Shown here in pieces: positions 8,537 through 16,073 of a stretch of 38,659 nucleotides of DNA. Position 1 is the first letter of the stretch. Every line of letters begins with the position of its first letter. A program made the position numbers and the translations under genes. A model generated the notes under the pieces. That model was not told the DNA's origin. It saw only the letters and a program-made list of their open reading frames with translations, and ran no database searches. Origin of the DNA: Candidatus Zixiibacteriota bacterium (lineage in GTDB: Bacteria > Zixibacteria > MSB-5A5 > GN15 > PGXB01); NCBI GenBank assembly GCA_900498245.1, contig LS998015.1, positions 2,908,817 through 2,947,475 of the forward strand, read 5' to 3'.

Positions 8537-8621
8537 CGGAGAGGCTGGGATTCGAACCCAGGGTCCCCGAAGGGACAACGGTTTTCGAGACCGCCCCGTT
8601 CGACCGCTCCGGCACCTCTCC
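8537..8621 (-). tRNA. tRNA-Ser (anticodon CGA)
   Basis: The minus strand reads GGAGAGG at the 5' end and CCTCTCC plus discriminator G at the 3' end. It has a long variable arm (TGTCCCTTCGGGGAC), T arm CTGGGTTCGAATCCCAG and anticodon loop CTCGAAA, so the anticodon is CGA and reads UCG. CCA is not encoded. It sits about 50 bp downstream of the small membrane-protein gene on the same strand and may be cotranscribed with it. Its 3' end is repeated at 1864-1881. Confidence 0.97.
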
Positions 8622-8672
8622 GTCATTTACAGATCGCCGCCAAATAAACCATTTGCTCGCAATTTGTAAAGC

Positions 8673-9185
8673 CTAAATTTTTGCCCCCAGAAATTGACCG
8701 CGTTCCACAAGATTTTCCTGCGCCGCGATTACCTTCTCCATGAATCCATGACGCGGCCGCACCAATTGAAAGGCGACAAAGGACAAAAACACAAAAAAGA
8801 GGAAATTCGCAAATGTTCCTCCCAATAGATACATCACTAATCCATATACGGAAATCGCCGAAGTGAAGGCAAAGCAGATAATTGACGCCGCAAAGGTGCC
8901 CCGAACCAGATCATCTTCAAATGTCTCTCTGGATCGAATCATCGGAGAAAAGAATCTTTTCTGACGAAAATAGATTGCCGCCGCGCCGTCAAGTATTGAT
9001 ATCACCGCCAGAACCCAGAAGAAAATATTGAGATCTTGTGCCGGATTTAACGGTTCCGTGGCTCGCGATCTATCCAGAAAATACGCCGCCGCCAGCAGGG
9101 AGACCGGCACGAATATATTCATCAGGAGTCCCATATATATCGGCTTCACTAAAACATGATTGATATCTACATTAAACTTATTCAA
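8673..9185 (-). CDS. Small integral membrane protein of unknown function
   Basis: A 170-residue protein with four hydrophobic segments at about residues 18-37, 52-71, 94-118 and 122-140 (for example [34 protein letters not shown] and [18 protein letters not shown]). It has a short cytoplasmic-looking C-terminal helix with charged residues. I recognise no family. Its ATG overlaps the tadA stop by four bases (9182-9185), so the two genes are almost certainly cotranscribed and translationally coupled. The tie to tadA may be only positional. Confidence 0.75.
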   Translation of the reverse strand: MNKFNVDINHVLVKPIYMGLLMNIFVPVSLLAAAYFLDRSRATEPLNPAQDLNIFFWVLAVISILDGAAAIYFRQKRFFSPMIRSRETFEDDLVRGTFAASIICFAFTSAISVYGLVMYLLGGTFANFLFFVFLSFVAFQLVRPRHGFMEKVIAAQENLVERGQFLGAKI

Positions 9186-9658
9186 TTGGCTCGCTCCTTT
9201 CCTTGCCGAAGATCCCTGAAAAAATTCTGCATTAATTCCAATGATTCCTTTTCCAGAACCCCGGAAATTATTTCAATCCGGTGATTCAGTCTTTTCTCAA
9301 CCGGGATATTGAATATGGAACCGCAGGCTCCAAAACGGGCATCGCGGCCGCCAAAGATAATCGTCGCGATTCGAGACAAAACCGCCGCTCCGGCGCACAT
9401 AGCACACGGCTCGATAGTGGAATATAAAAGGCAATTTTCAAGGCGCCAATCCCCGATAATCGATGCCGCCGACGTTATCGCGATTATCTCAGCATGAGCG
9501 GTAGCATCCTTCAGTGATTCGGTTCGGTTATGGCCCCGCCCGATAATCTGACCATCTTTGACCACGACCGCCCCCACCGGAACTTCCCCCTCCTCATAGG
9601 CCATTTTGGCCTCTCGAAGCGCCACTTCCATAAAAAATTCATGCGAGTTGAAATTCAT
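9182..9658 (-). CDS. tadA: tRNA-specific adenosine(34) deaminase TadA
   Basis: This enzyme converts A34 to inosine in the anticodon of tRNA-Arg(ACG). The protein shows the cytidine/deoxycytidylate-deaminase zinc site: HAE (His55, catalytic Glu57 in ATAHAEIIAI) and PCxxC (Cys85 and Cys88 in IEPCAMCAGA). Also present are the conserved EVPVGAVVVKDG strand and the FGARDxxxGA-like segment IIFGGRDARFGACGS. With the ATG at 9658 the product is 158 residues, close to the usual length. An in-frame TTG at 9676 would add six residues, but neither start has a good Shine-Dalgarno site. It is the first gene of a two-gene minus-strand operon. Confidence 0.95.
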   Translation of the reverse strand: MNFNSHEFFMEVALREAKMAYEEGEVPVGAVVVKDGQIIGRGHNRTESLKDATAHAEIIAITSAASIIGDWRLENCLLYSTIEPCAMCAGAAVLSRIATIIFGGRDARFGACGSIFNIPVEKRLNHRIEIISGVLEKESLELMQNFFRDLRQGKERAN

Positions 9659-9757
9659 AACTACAATATGAGACAAGAAGATAGAGATGGCAATAGCAAT
9701 TATTCACAGACTCTAATCATGGCGGCAGATCGGCGATATTATCGGCTCTCTTTTGGG

Positions 9758-9786
9758 TTGCAATGCCGATTTTTTATTTGTATAAT
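9758..9786 (+). promoter_or_regulatory. Candidate promoter of the DAACS-like transporter gene
   Basis: TTGCAA (9758-9763), a 17-bp spacer and a perfect TATAAT (9781-9786). The start site would be near 9793, about 34 bases before the ATG at 9827. Confidence 0.55.
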
Positions 9787-9826
9787 AAAGGTTGTATTTT
9801 ATTAACCATATAATAGAATTGAGATT

Positions 9827-11614
9827 ATGAGTAGTAAGACAAGTCAAATATTGTTCTTGGCGATGTTCTTAGCCGCAGTAGCGGGCTGGCTTCTTGGTTT
9901 CTTTGTGCCGGAAGTGGCACCGCCAATTAAATTCCTTGGGGTTATTTTCCTCAATGCTCTAAAAATTGCTGTCATTCCCTTGCTTGCGGTCTCCGTCATT
10001 TTGGGAGTGACATCTCTGGGAGCCATCCGGATCTCTGGAAAGTCGATGGGCAGATACCTTGCCTACTTCTTTCTGGTAAACGGCCTGGCGGTGGCGATTG
10101 GCTTGATTCTGGTGAACGTAGCCAAACCGGGTTTGATTTCAGCCGATCCGGCGAATCTTGTCTCGCAGGGGGTGGGGGGCATGTGGGGCGATCTGGCTAC
10201 AAGCCTGGTTCCATCGAGCCTCTTCCAAGCATGGTCGTGGGGATTTGGATTGGGACTCCTTCTGTTTTCTATCCTTTTCGGAATCGCCCTCGCGGCAATT
10301 GGCAATGCCGGAAGAGCCGTCCATGATTTCCTGGCAGCTCTGGACAAAGCGCTAAAGAGATTTTTTGTATATATACTATATTTCGCGCCGTTGGGTGTTC
10401 TAGCTTTGGTCGCCAATATTGGAGCCGACTATCGCGGTGACTTCAATATTTTTGCCCTCCGACTGGGATTTTTCGCGTTAATCGTCGTAATAGGACTGAT
10501 TGTTGAGAGCGCAATAGTGCTCCCTCTGACCCTTAAGGGAGTCTCCGGAAAAGATCCTCTTCAGTTCCTCTCCAACCGTGGCGATATTATTGCCGAAACC
10601 TTTGTAACCGGAATTGCCTTTCCGGAAAAAAGCGCGCCCGCCGTGCGAACCATGGAAAGCCAGTATAATTTTCTCAGCCGCAGCGGCACGGCCCTATATC
10701 TCGGAGTTGCGGCCGTATTTATCGCTCAGTCATTCAGCATCGCATTATCCCCGGTTCAGCAATTAATAATTTTCGTTGCAGCGATTTTTGGATCAGTGAT
10801 TGCCGCCGGAATTCCCTTCGCCGGGATAATTTCACTGGTTTTCGTTCTTTCTGCCGTTGGCCTACCAATCGAAGGACTCGGATTAATTCTGGCCGCCGAT
10901 TGGCTCCTGGAAAGGTGCCGGGCCACTGTTGATACCTGGTCGGATATGGTCAGCCTCGGCGTTGTCGCGGAAAGTCCCGAAACAAAAACCGTCCCCCATC
11001 CCGTTCCTTCCGCAACTCCGTCAATCGATTCCCGTCCCCAGAAATCGTATGAACCGAGACGTTCTCGTTCGGAACGGTCGGAAAGGGGTAATCGACCCGT
11101 TCGGGGCGGGCGCTACGATACGCGGGGACGCGGCGGCAAGCCCGGAGATTTTCAAAAAAGGGATAGGCGATCGGATCGTAACGACCGCGGGGACCGAAAG
11201 GGCCCGAAGCGGGCGGCCGCTCCCACGGAGCCTTCCCCCAAGGACAAAAATATTCCGCGGGAAAACATAGAGAAAGAACTCGAGAAGTTGAGGAAACAGC
11301 TTCCGCAAATTCAGGGTGTTCCGGATATCCCTTCACAACCTAATACAGAAATTCCGCCGCCGAAAAAAGATGAATTTTTTGAAGAAGGCATCCCAAAATT
11401 TGATTTTTTCCCGGAGGAAACCGGGCCGAAAGAGGAAGAAAAGAGGGAAACCCAGCCTGCTGAGAATTCAACCCCTGTCTCTGGAGAGTCCGATCAGCAG
11501 TCCGCGTCGCAACAGGAGGAAAATTCAGAAAGCGGATCGGATAATGAAGGCGATGAACCCCCGGCAGAGGATGACACCTGGGGCCGGGGCCGCAAAAGAC
11601 ATCCGAGCAAATAA
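9827..11614 (+). CDS. Divergent dicarboxylate/amino acid:cation symporter (DAACS) with long disordered C-terminal tail
   Basis: Residues 1-385 match the DAACS (GltP/GltPh) architecture: eight helices plus re-entrant hairpins, AALKIAVIPLLAVSVILGV-like TM2-3, SGTALYLGVAAVFIAQ in TM7, and the TM8 pattern with Asp358, Arg365 and Asp373. The cation-site motif NMDGT is SRSGT here (284-288), and other family-conserved positions in TM8 also differ (Glu for the second Asp, Ala for Thr after the Arg, Asp for Asn). Transport specificity and coupling are therefore uncertain. From about residue 390 to 595 there is a tail without predicted structure: first RG/RS/RD-rich and basic (RGGRYDTRGRGGKPGD), then a short Glu/Lys helix (ENIEKELEKLRKQL), then proline/acidic sequence ending in a basic GRGRKRHPSK. 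Such tails are not usual in this family. The frame is continuous. Confidence 0.82.
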   Translation: MSSKTSQILFLAMFLAAVAGWLLGFFVPEVAPPIKFLGVIFLNALKIAVIPLLAVSVILGVTSLGAIRISGKSMGRYLAYFFLVNGLAVAIGLILVNVAKPGLISADPANLVSQGVGGMWGDLATSLVPSSLFQAWSWGFGLGLLLFSILFGIALAAIGNAGRAVHDFLAALDKALKRFFVYILYFAPLGVLALVANIGADYRGDFNIFALRLGFFALIVVIGLIVESAIVLPLTLKGVSGKDPLQFLSNRGDIIAETFVTGIAFPEKSAPAVRTMESQYNFLSRSGTALYLGVAAVFIAQSFSIALSPVQQLIIFVAAIFGSVIAAGIPFAGIISLVFVLSAVGLPIEGLGLILAADWLLERCRATVDTWSDMVSLGVVAESPETKTVPHPVPSATPSIDSRPQKSYEPRRSRSERSERGNRPVRGGRYDTRGRGGKPGDFQKRDRRSDRNDRGDRKGPKRAAAPTEPSPKDKNIPRENIEKELEKLRKQLPQIQGVPDIPSQPNTEIPPPKKDEFFEEGIPKFDFFPEETGPKEEEKRETQPAENSTPVSGESDQQSASQQEENSESGSDNEGDEPPAEDDTWGRGRKRHPSK

Positions 11615-11732
11615 ATCGATCGGAGATATTTGCCTAAAACTTTGTTTCAAATCGCATGTTCAATCTTATGAAGTGCCTTAAGTTTGAATATGCATTCGAG
11701 AAAATTTGATAAAGTGAAGAGGTGAATAACTT

Positions 11733-12593
11733 ATGAATAGTCTTAAAGTCGCGATGCTCCTGATCTTGCTCACCGCCCTTTTCATGCTGGTTGGTTATGC
11801 TTTGGGGGGACAGAGTGGTATGCTAATCGCTCTAATAATCGCCGCCATTATAAACTTCATTTCTTATTGGTTTTCGGATAAAATCGTCCTTAAAATGTAT
11901 CGCGCCGTTCCGGTCGATGAAAACACCAATCGACGATTATTTCGAATTGTAAATCTTGCGGCCAAAAAGGCCGGTATCCCGATGCCGAAAGTATATACAA
12001 TTCCGACCAAGGCCCCAAATGCATTCGCCACCGGAAGAAATGAAAACCATGCCGCTGTCGCTGCCACCGAAGGTCTGATGGAAATCCTGAATGACAGCGA
12101 ATTGGAGGGAGTTATCGGCCATGAACTCGCTCATATCTTGAATCGTGACATGCTGATCGGGACTATCGCCGCCACTATCGCCGGCGCTATCGGCATGCTG
12201 GCTTCGATGGCCCGGTGGTCGATGATTTTTGGGGGGTACTCTCGCGACGACGATCGCGGCGGAAACCCTATCGCCCTGATTGTGGCGATGATCGTGGCGC
12301 CGATCGCCGCCTTTCTTATTCAGATGGCAATTTCGCGGACTCGCGAATATAAGGCTGATGCCGAAGGCAGCCGCATAACAGGGCAATATCTGTCCCTTGC
12401 CTCGGCCCTCGAAAAACTTCATAAGACTCCGGTACGATTGAATCTGGACCAGCGGCCCGCCACTGCCCATCTCTTTATTGCCAATCCTCTTTCGGGTAAA
12501 GGATTCGCTTCGATTTTCTCAACTCATCCGCCGGTTGAAGAAAGAATAAAGAGACTGCAGAATCTGGCCATGGGAGGCGGCTATGTCAACTAA
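11733..12593 (+). CDS. htpX: Membrane zinc metalloprotease HtpX
   Basis: HtpX degrades misfolded membrane proteins at the inner membrane and is usually linked to envelope or heat stress. The protein has two N-terminal transmembrane helices (about 5-24 and 28-46). The zinc motif HELAH is at 130-134 (catalytic Glu131), and the third ligand is Glu205 in SRTREYKADAEG. A further pair of hydrophobic segments lies at about 143-160 and 178-199. The ending STHPPVEERIKRLQ is typical of the M48B family. Length (286) is normal. A Shine-Dalgarno AGAGGTG (11718-11724) fixes the start. The next gene begins 21 bp downstream, so these two probably form the head of an operon. Confidence 0.96.
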   Translation: MNSLKVAMLLILLTALFMLVGYALGGQSGMLIALIIAAIINFISYWFSDKIVLKMYRAVPVDENTNRRLFRIVNLAAKKAGIPMPKVYTIPTKAPNAFATGRNENHAAVAATEGLMEILNDSELEGVIGHELAHILNRDMLIGTIAATIAGAIGMLASMARWSMIFGGYSRDDDRGGNPIALIVAMIVAPIAAFLIQMAISRTREYKADAEGSRITGQYLSLASALEKLHKTPVRLNLDQRPATAHLFIANPLSGKGFASIFSTHPPVEERIKRLQNLAMGGGYVN

Positions 12594-12614
12594 GCCGGGT
12601 ATTGCCTGAAAGTA

Positions 12615-13931
12615 ATGTCATCGAATATCTATTTTGAAATCGCAGCCATTTTGTTATTAATACTGGCGAATGGCCTGTTTGTCCTTATCGAATTCTCAGT
12701 CATCGCCAGCCGCAAAAGCAAATTAAAGCGAATGGCCAAACATGGCAACCGGGCGGCTGCCCGGGCCGAAAAACTGCATTCCCGACCCGAGGCTTTTCTT
12801 GCTACTGTCCAGGTCGGGATTACTTTTGTCGGGACCCTGGCGGGCGTTTTCAGCGGCATGACCATTGTCAATTATTTGGCGCCGGTAATAGCCAAAATCC
12901 CTATGGAAAGTGTGGCCAATTCGGCCCGCCCCATATCTTTCATAATCATCGTTGTCGTCATTTCGATTCTCTCCATGATCATTGGGGAACTGGTTCCCAA
13001 ATACATAGCCCTTTCCCGTCCGGAACGGATCGCCTCGTCGCTCTCGGGATTCGTAAATTTCCTTATTTTCCTGACTCATTATCTGATTCGATTTTTATCC
13101 GGGACGGCTCGAATGTTTATCAAACTGCTTGGCCTGAAACCATCGGCTGACGGCGGTGCTGTCACCGAGGATGAAATAAACTACATGATCGCCGAAGGAT
13201 TCGAAAAAGGTATTTTTGATGCCACTGAAAAGGCCATAATCAAATCGGTTTTTGATTTTTCCGATACCGTGGCTCGCCAGGCCATGACTCCCCGGACCGA
13301 TATTATAGGCGTTGATTTCAATTTTGAAACCTCCAAATTACTTCAGATAATTACCGAGAATGGTTTTTCTCGTTACCCTGTATACGACGGCACTCTGGAC
13401 AACATTGTCGGGGTCATTTACACCAAAGACATTATCCGCGTTATGCAGCACTCGGAATTGATCATAATACGCGATATTATTCGTAAACCGCTCTTTGTCC
13501 CCGATTCCATGAAATTGAATATCCTCCTCGGTATGTTCAAACAGAAAAGAATGCATGTCGCTATTGTCCTCGATGAGTTCGGCGGCACCGCCGGACTCAT
13601 TACTCTGGAAGACCTGCTCGAAGAAATAGTCGGCGAGATTCAGGACGAGCATGATACCGATCAAAGCGAATATACGAGAAAATCGGATAACGTGGCTTTC
13701 GCTGCCGGCACTTTCAGAATCGACGATCTCAATGAGCAATTTGAAACGGATCTCCCCGAGGATGGCGCCAATACCCTCGCCGGCCTCGTTTTCGAAAAAT
13801 TGGGGCGTCCCGCCGTCAAAGGCGATGAAATAACGGTGCGCCAGGTAAAATTCACGGTTCTGGAGACGAAAGGTAATCGACTGAGAAGACTTCGCATCGA
13901 GAAAATTCCGGTCAAAAAGGATATTGACTGA
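12615..13931 (+). CDS. CNNM/DUF21-CBS-CorC family membrane protein
   Basis: The family includes magnesium/cobalt efflux-related proteins, often labelled hemolysin-like; the substrate cannot be told from sequence. The DUF21 (CNNM) transmembrane domain covers about residues 1-185 (ILLLILANGLFVLIEFSVIA, and IIGELVPKYIALSRPERIA with the family's GELVPK). It is followed by two CBS domains (about 205-340: QAMTPRTDIIGVDF and VLDEFGGTAGLITLEDLLEE) and a C-terminal CorC/HlyC domain (about 355-430: FRIDDLNEQF, TLAGLVFEKLGR). Length and order are normal. It starts 21 bp after htpX without a clear Shine-Dalgarno site and is followed by the DedA gene, consistent with an envelope-related operon. Confidence 0.93.
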   Translation: MSSNIYFEIAAILLLILANGLFVLIEFSVIASRKSKLKRMAKHGNRAAARAEKLHSRPEAFLATVQVGITFVGTLAGVFSGMTIVNYLAPVIAKIPMESVANSARPISFIIIVVVISILSMIIGELVPKYIALSRPERIASSLSGFVNFLIFLTHYLIRFLSGTARMFIKLLGLKPSADGGAVTEDEINYMIAEGFEKGIFDATEKAIIKSVFDFSDTVARQAMTPRTDIIGVDFNFETSKLLQIITENGFSRYPVYDGTLDNIVGVIYTKDIIRVMQHSELIIIRDIIRKPLFVPDSMKLNILLGMFKQKRMHVAIVLDEFGGTAGLITLEDLLEEIVGEIQDEHDTDQSEYTRKSDNVAFAAGTFRIDDLNEQFETDLPEDGANTLAGLVFEKLGRPAVKGDEITVRQVKFTVLETKGNRLRRLRIEKIPVKKDID

Positions 13932-13989
13932 CTTTGAAGCAAGATACAACTATTTGCCCGACCCGGCGCAGGTCCGACGAGGTACAATA

Positions 13990-14598
13990 ATGTTTGAATC
14001 GATTATTCAGCCCATCGCTCAGTGGATCATTGACATTATCTCGCGTATGGGGTATGGCGGCATTATCCTGACCATGAGCATCGAATCTGCTTGTATTCCC
14101 CTGCCGTCGGAAATAATTATGCCTTTCTCCGGATATCTGGTTTCAACCGGCCGCTTCTCCATGCTGTGGGTATCGGTATCGGGAGCGCTGGGATGTGTCT
14201 TCGGTTCCGTAGCGGCCTATGCCGCCGGATATTACGGCGGTCGCCCTTTTCTTGAAAAATACGGGAAATATATCCTGCTTTCCAAGAAAGATATCGACAA
14301 TGCCGAGCGTTGGACTGTCAAATATGGACAGATGGCCATTTTTATTTCCCGTCTTTTGCCGGTGGTGCGAACCTTTATTTCCCTGCCTGCCGGAATTGCC
14401 CGCATGAATTTCTGGAAATTCATTCTATATACATTCCTCGGTTCCCTGCCCTGGTGTTGGGCGCTCGCTTATGTCGGGAAAATCCTGGGTGATCACTGGA
14501 ACACACTCGGAAAATATTTCCATCAGGCCGACCTGGTAATAATTCTGGCCGTCATAGCGGGAATTGCCATATTTCTCTGGCACAAATTTAAAAAATAA
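13990..14598 (+). CDS. DedA/SNARE-associated-type inner-membrane protein
   Basis: DedA proteins are polytopic membrane proteins involved in lipid carrier or phospholipid recycling and membrane homeostasis. The 202-residue product has the conserved ESACIPLPSEIIMPFSGYL segment, the GYYGGRPFLEKYGKYILL motif, the re-entrant RLLPVVRTFISLPAGIARMN motif with its essential arginine, and a C-terminal helix. The start at 13990 is chosen because GAGGT (13979-13983) lies just upstream. An in-frame TTG at 13924 overlapping the previous stop would add 22 residues unlike the family. It is in line with the upstream CBS-protein gene (58-bp gap). Confidence 0.93.
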   Translation: MFESIIQPIAQWIIDIISRMGYGGIILTMSIESACIPLPSEIIMPFSGYLVSTGRFSMLWVSVSGALGCVFGSVAAYAAGYYGGRPFLEKYGKYILLSKKDIDNAERWTVKYGQMAIFISRLLPVVRTFISLPAGIARMNFWKFILYTFLGSLPWCWALAYVGKILGDHWNTLGKYFHQADLVIILAVIAGIAIFLWHKFKK

Positions 14599-14629
14599 AA
14601 GGTACGCTATTGAATCCTGGTCTTCCCTT

Positions 14630-14658
14630 TTGGTATTCCCTTATTATTGAATTATATT
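14630..14658 (+). promoter_or_regulatory. Candidate promoter of the RlmD-like gene
   Basis: TTGGTA (14630-14635), a 17-bp spacer and TATATT (14653-14658). The ATG at 14666 is only 7 bp after the -10 and has no Shine-Dalgarno site, so the mRNA may be leaderless. Confidence 0.45.
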
Positions 14659-14665
14659 AAAATTT

Positions 14666-16042
14666 ATGTCCGCAACCGATCGCAATTCCAGTCAAAATCG
14701 CAATATTGAGGCTCAGATTACCGATCTGGCTTTCGATGGCAAAGCGGTCGGCCAAATCGATGGCAAAATTACCTTCTTCGATTCCGGTCTTCCGGGCGAA
14801 ACGGTGCGCGGTGAAGTTACCCGCAAGAAGGCGCGTTACAACTATGCGCGCGTTTCACAACTGCTCGTCAAATCACCCGACCGAATTGACGCTCCCTGCC
14901 GCCATTTCGAGATCTGCGGCGGCTGCACCTGGCAGGATCTGAATTATGAAAAACAATTATTTTATAAGCGCAAACAGGTTGTTGATTGCCTGAGACATAT
15001 TGGGCATCTGGACAATGTTCCGATCGGAGAAATAATCGGCGCCGGCAGCCAATTCTTCTATCGCAATAAAATGGAATTCTCTTTTAATACCGATCCTGAA
15101 CAAGGATTTGTTCTGGGATTGCACCGCCGCGGCCAATTCGACCGGATTTTTGATATAAACCAGTGCCTTTTGCAGTCTGAAAATTCCAATCGAATTACGG
15201 TCTGGTTCCGGCAATTCGTCGAGGAGAAAAAGATCCCTGTTTATAACATTATCGATCATTCCGGTTTTGTTCGCTTCCTTGTCATTCGCGAAGGGAAAAA
15301 TACCGAGCAGGTCATGCTGAACATTGTCACGGCCGACGGTGACATGCCATATCTTGACGAATTGATTTCCGAGGCGACATCGCTGGTTCCTTCTATTACG
15401 ACTATAGTTCAGAATATCAATTCTGCCAAGGCCAATATCGCCCGCGGGGACAGGGAAAAAATCTTGTTCGGCCCCGGATTTATCGAGGAAAAATTATTCG
15501 AATACACCTTCCGCATATATCCCAATTCCTTTTTTCAGACCAATACATATCAGGCCGAACGCTTATATGGCCTTATTTACGACATGTTGGAGCCGTCAAA
15601 GGATGATCTCATGCTCGATCTCTACTGCGGGGCCGGGACCATCGGCATCTGTGCGGCCGGCAGGGTGGGTAGCGTCATCGGTGTGGAACTGGAACCGGCG
15701 GCAATCCGGGCCGCCCGCGAAAATGCCGACCTGAATAATATCGGTAATATCGTTTTTCATATCGATTCGGTGCAAAATATCTTGATGCAGAAACGCGGAA
15801 TTTTTGATAGCGCCTCCTGCGCCGTAATCGACCCGCCTCGGGCCGGTCTTCATCCCAAGGCCCTAAAATATCTGGCCGAACTGGCCCTCCCCAGGTTGGC
15901 CTATGTTTCCTGCAATCCGGCGACTTTTGCCCGCGACGCCGCTTTTCTGATGCAGGCTGGCTACAAAATTATCGACATTACACCGATTGATATGTTCCCC
16001 CATACCATGCATATCGAATTGGTGGCGATTCTCAAGAAATAA
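14666..16042 (+). CDS. rlmD: 23S rRNA (uracil-C5)-methyltransferase, RlmD/RumA type
   Basis: This enzyme uses S-adenosylmethionine to make 5-methyluridine, classically U1939 in 23S rRNA. An N-terminal TRAM domain (about 12-68) binds RNA. A [4Fe-4S] cluster is predicted from Cys78, Cys84, Cys87 and Cys167 (PCRHFEICGGC and NQCLLQ). The methyltransferase domain carries LDLYCGAGTIG (SAM site), VIDPPRAGLHP and the catalytic-cysteine segment YVSCNPATFARD. Length (458) and domain order match RlmD. RlmCD-type specificity for a second uridine cannot be excluded from sequence. The ATG at 14666 is the only reasonable start. Confidence 0.92.
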   Translation: MSATDRNSSQNRNIEAQITDLAFDGKAVGQIDGKITFFDSGLPGETVRGEVTRKKARYNYARVSQLLVKSPDRIDAPCRHFEICGGCTWQDLNYEKQLFYKRKQVVDCLRHIGHLDNVPIGEIIGAGSQFFYRNKMEFSFNTDPEQGFVLGLHRRGQFDRIFDINQCLLQSENSNRITVWFRQFVEEKKIPVYNIIDHSGFVRFLVIREGKNTEQVMLNIVTADGDMPYLDELISEATSLVPSITTIVQNINSAKANIARGDREKILFGPGFIEEKLFEYTFRIYPNSFFQTNTYQAERLYGLIYDMLEPSKDDLMLDLYCGAGTIGICAAGRVGSVIGVELEPAAIRAARENADLNNIGNIVFHIDSVQNILMQKRGIFDSASCAVIDPPRAGLHPKALKYLAELALPRLAYVSCNPATFARDAAFLMQAGYKIIDITPIDMFPHTMHIELVAILKK

Positions 16043-16073
16043 TGAATATTAATTCACATATTCGGAGGTCTAA

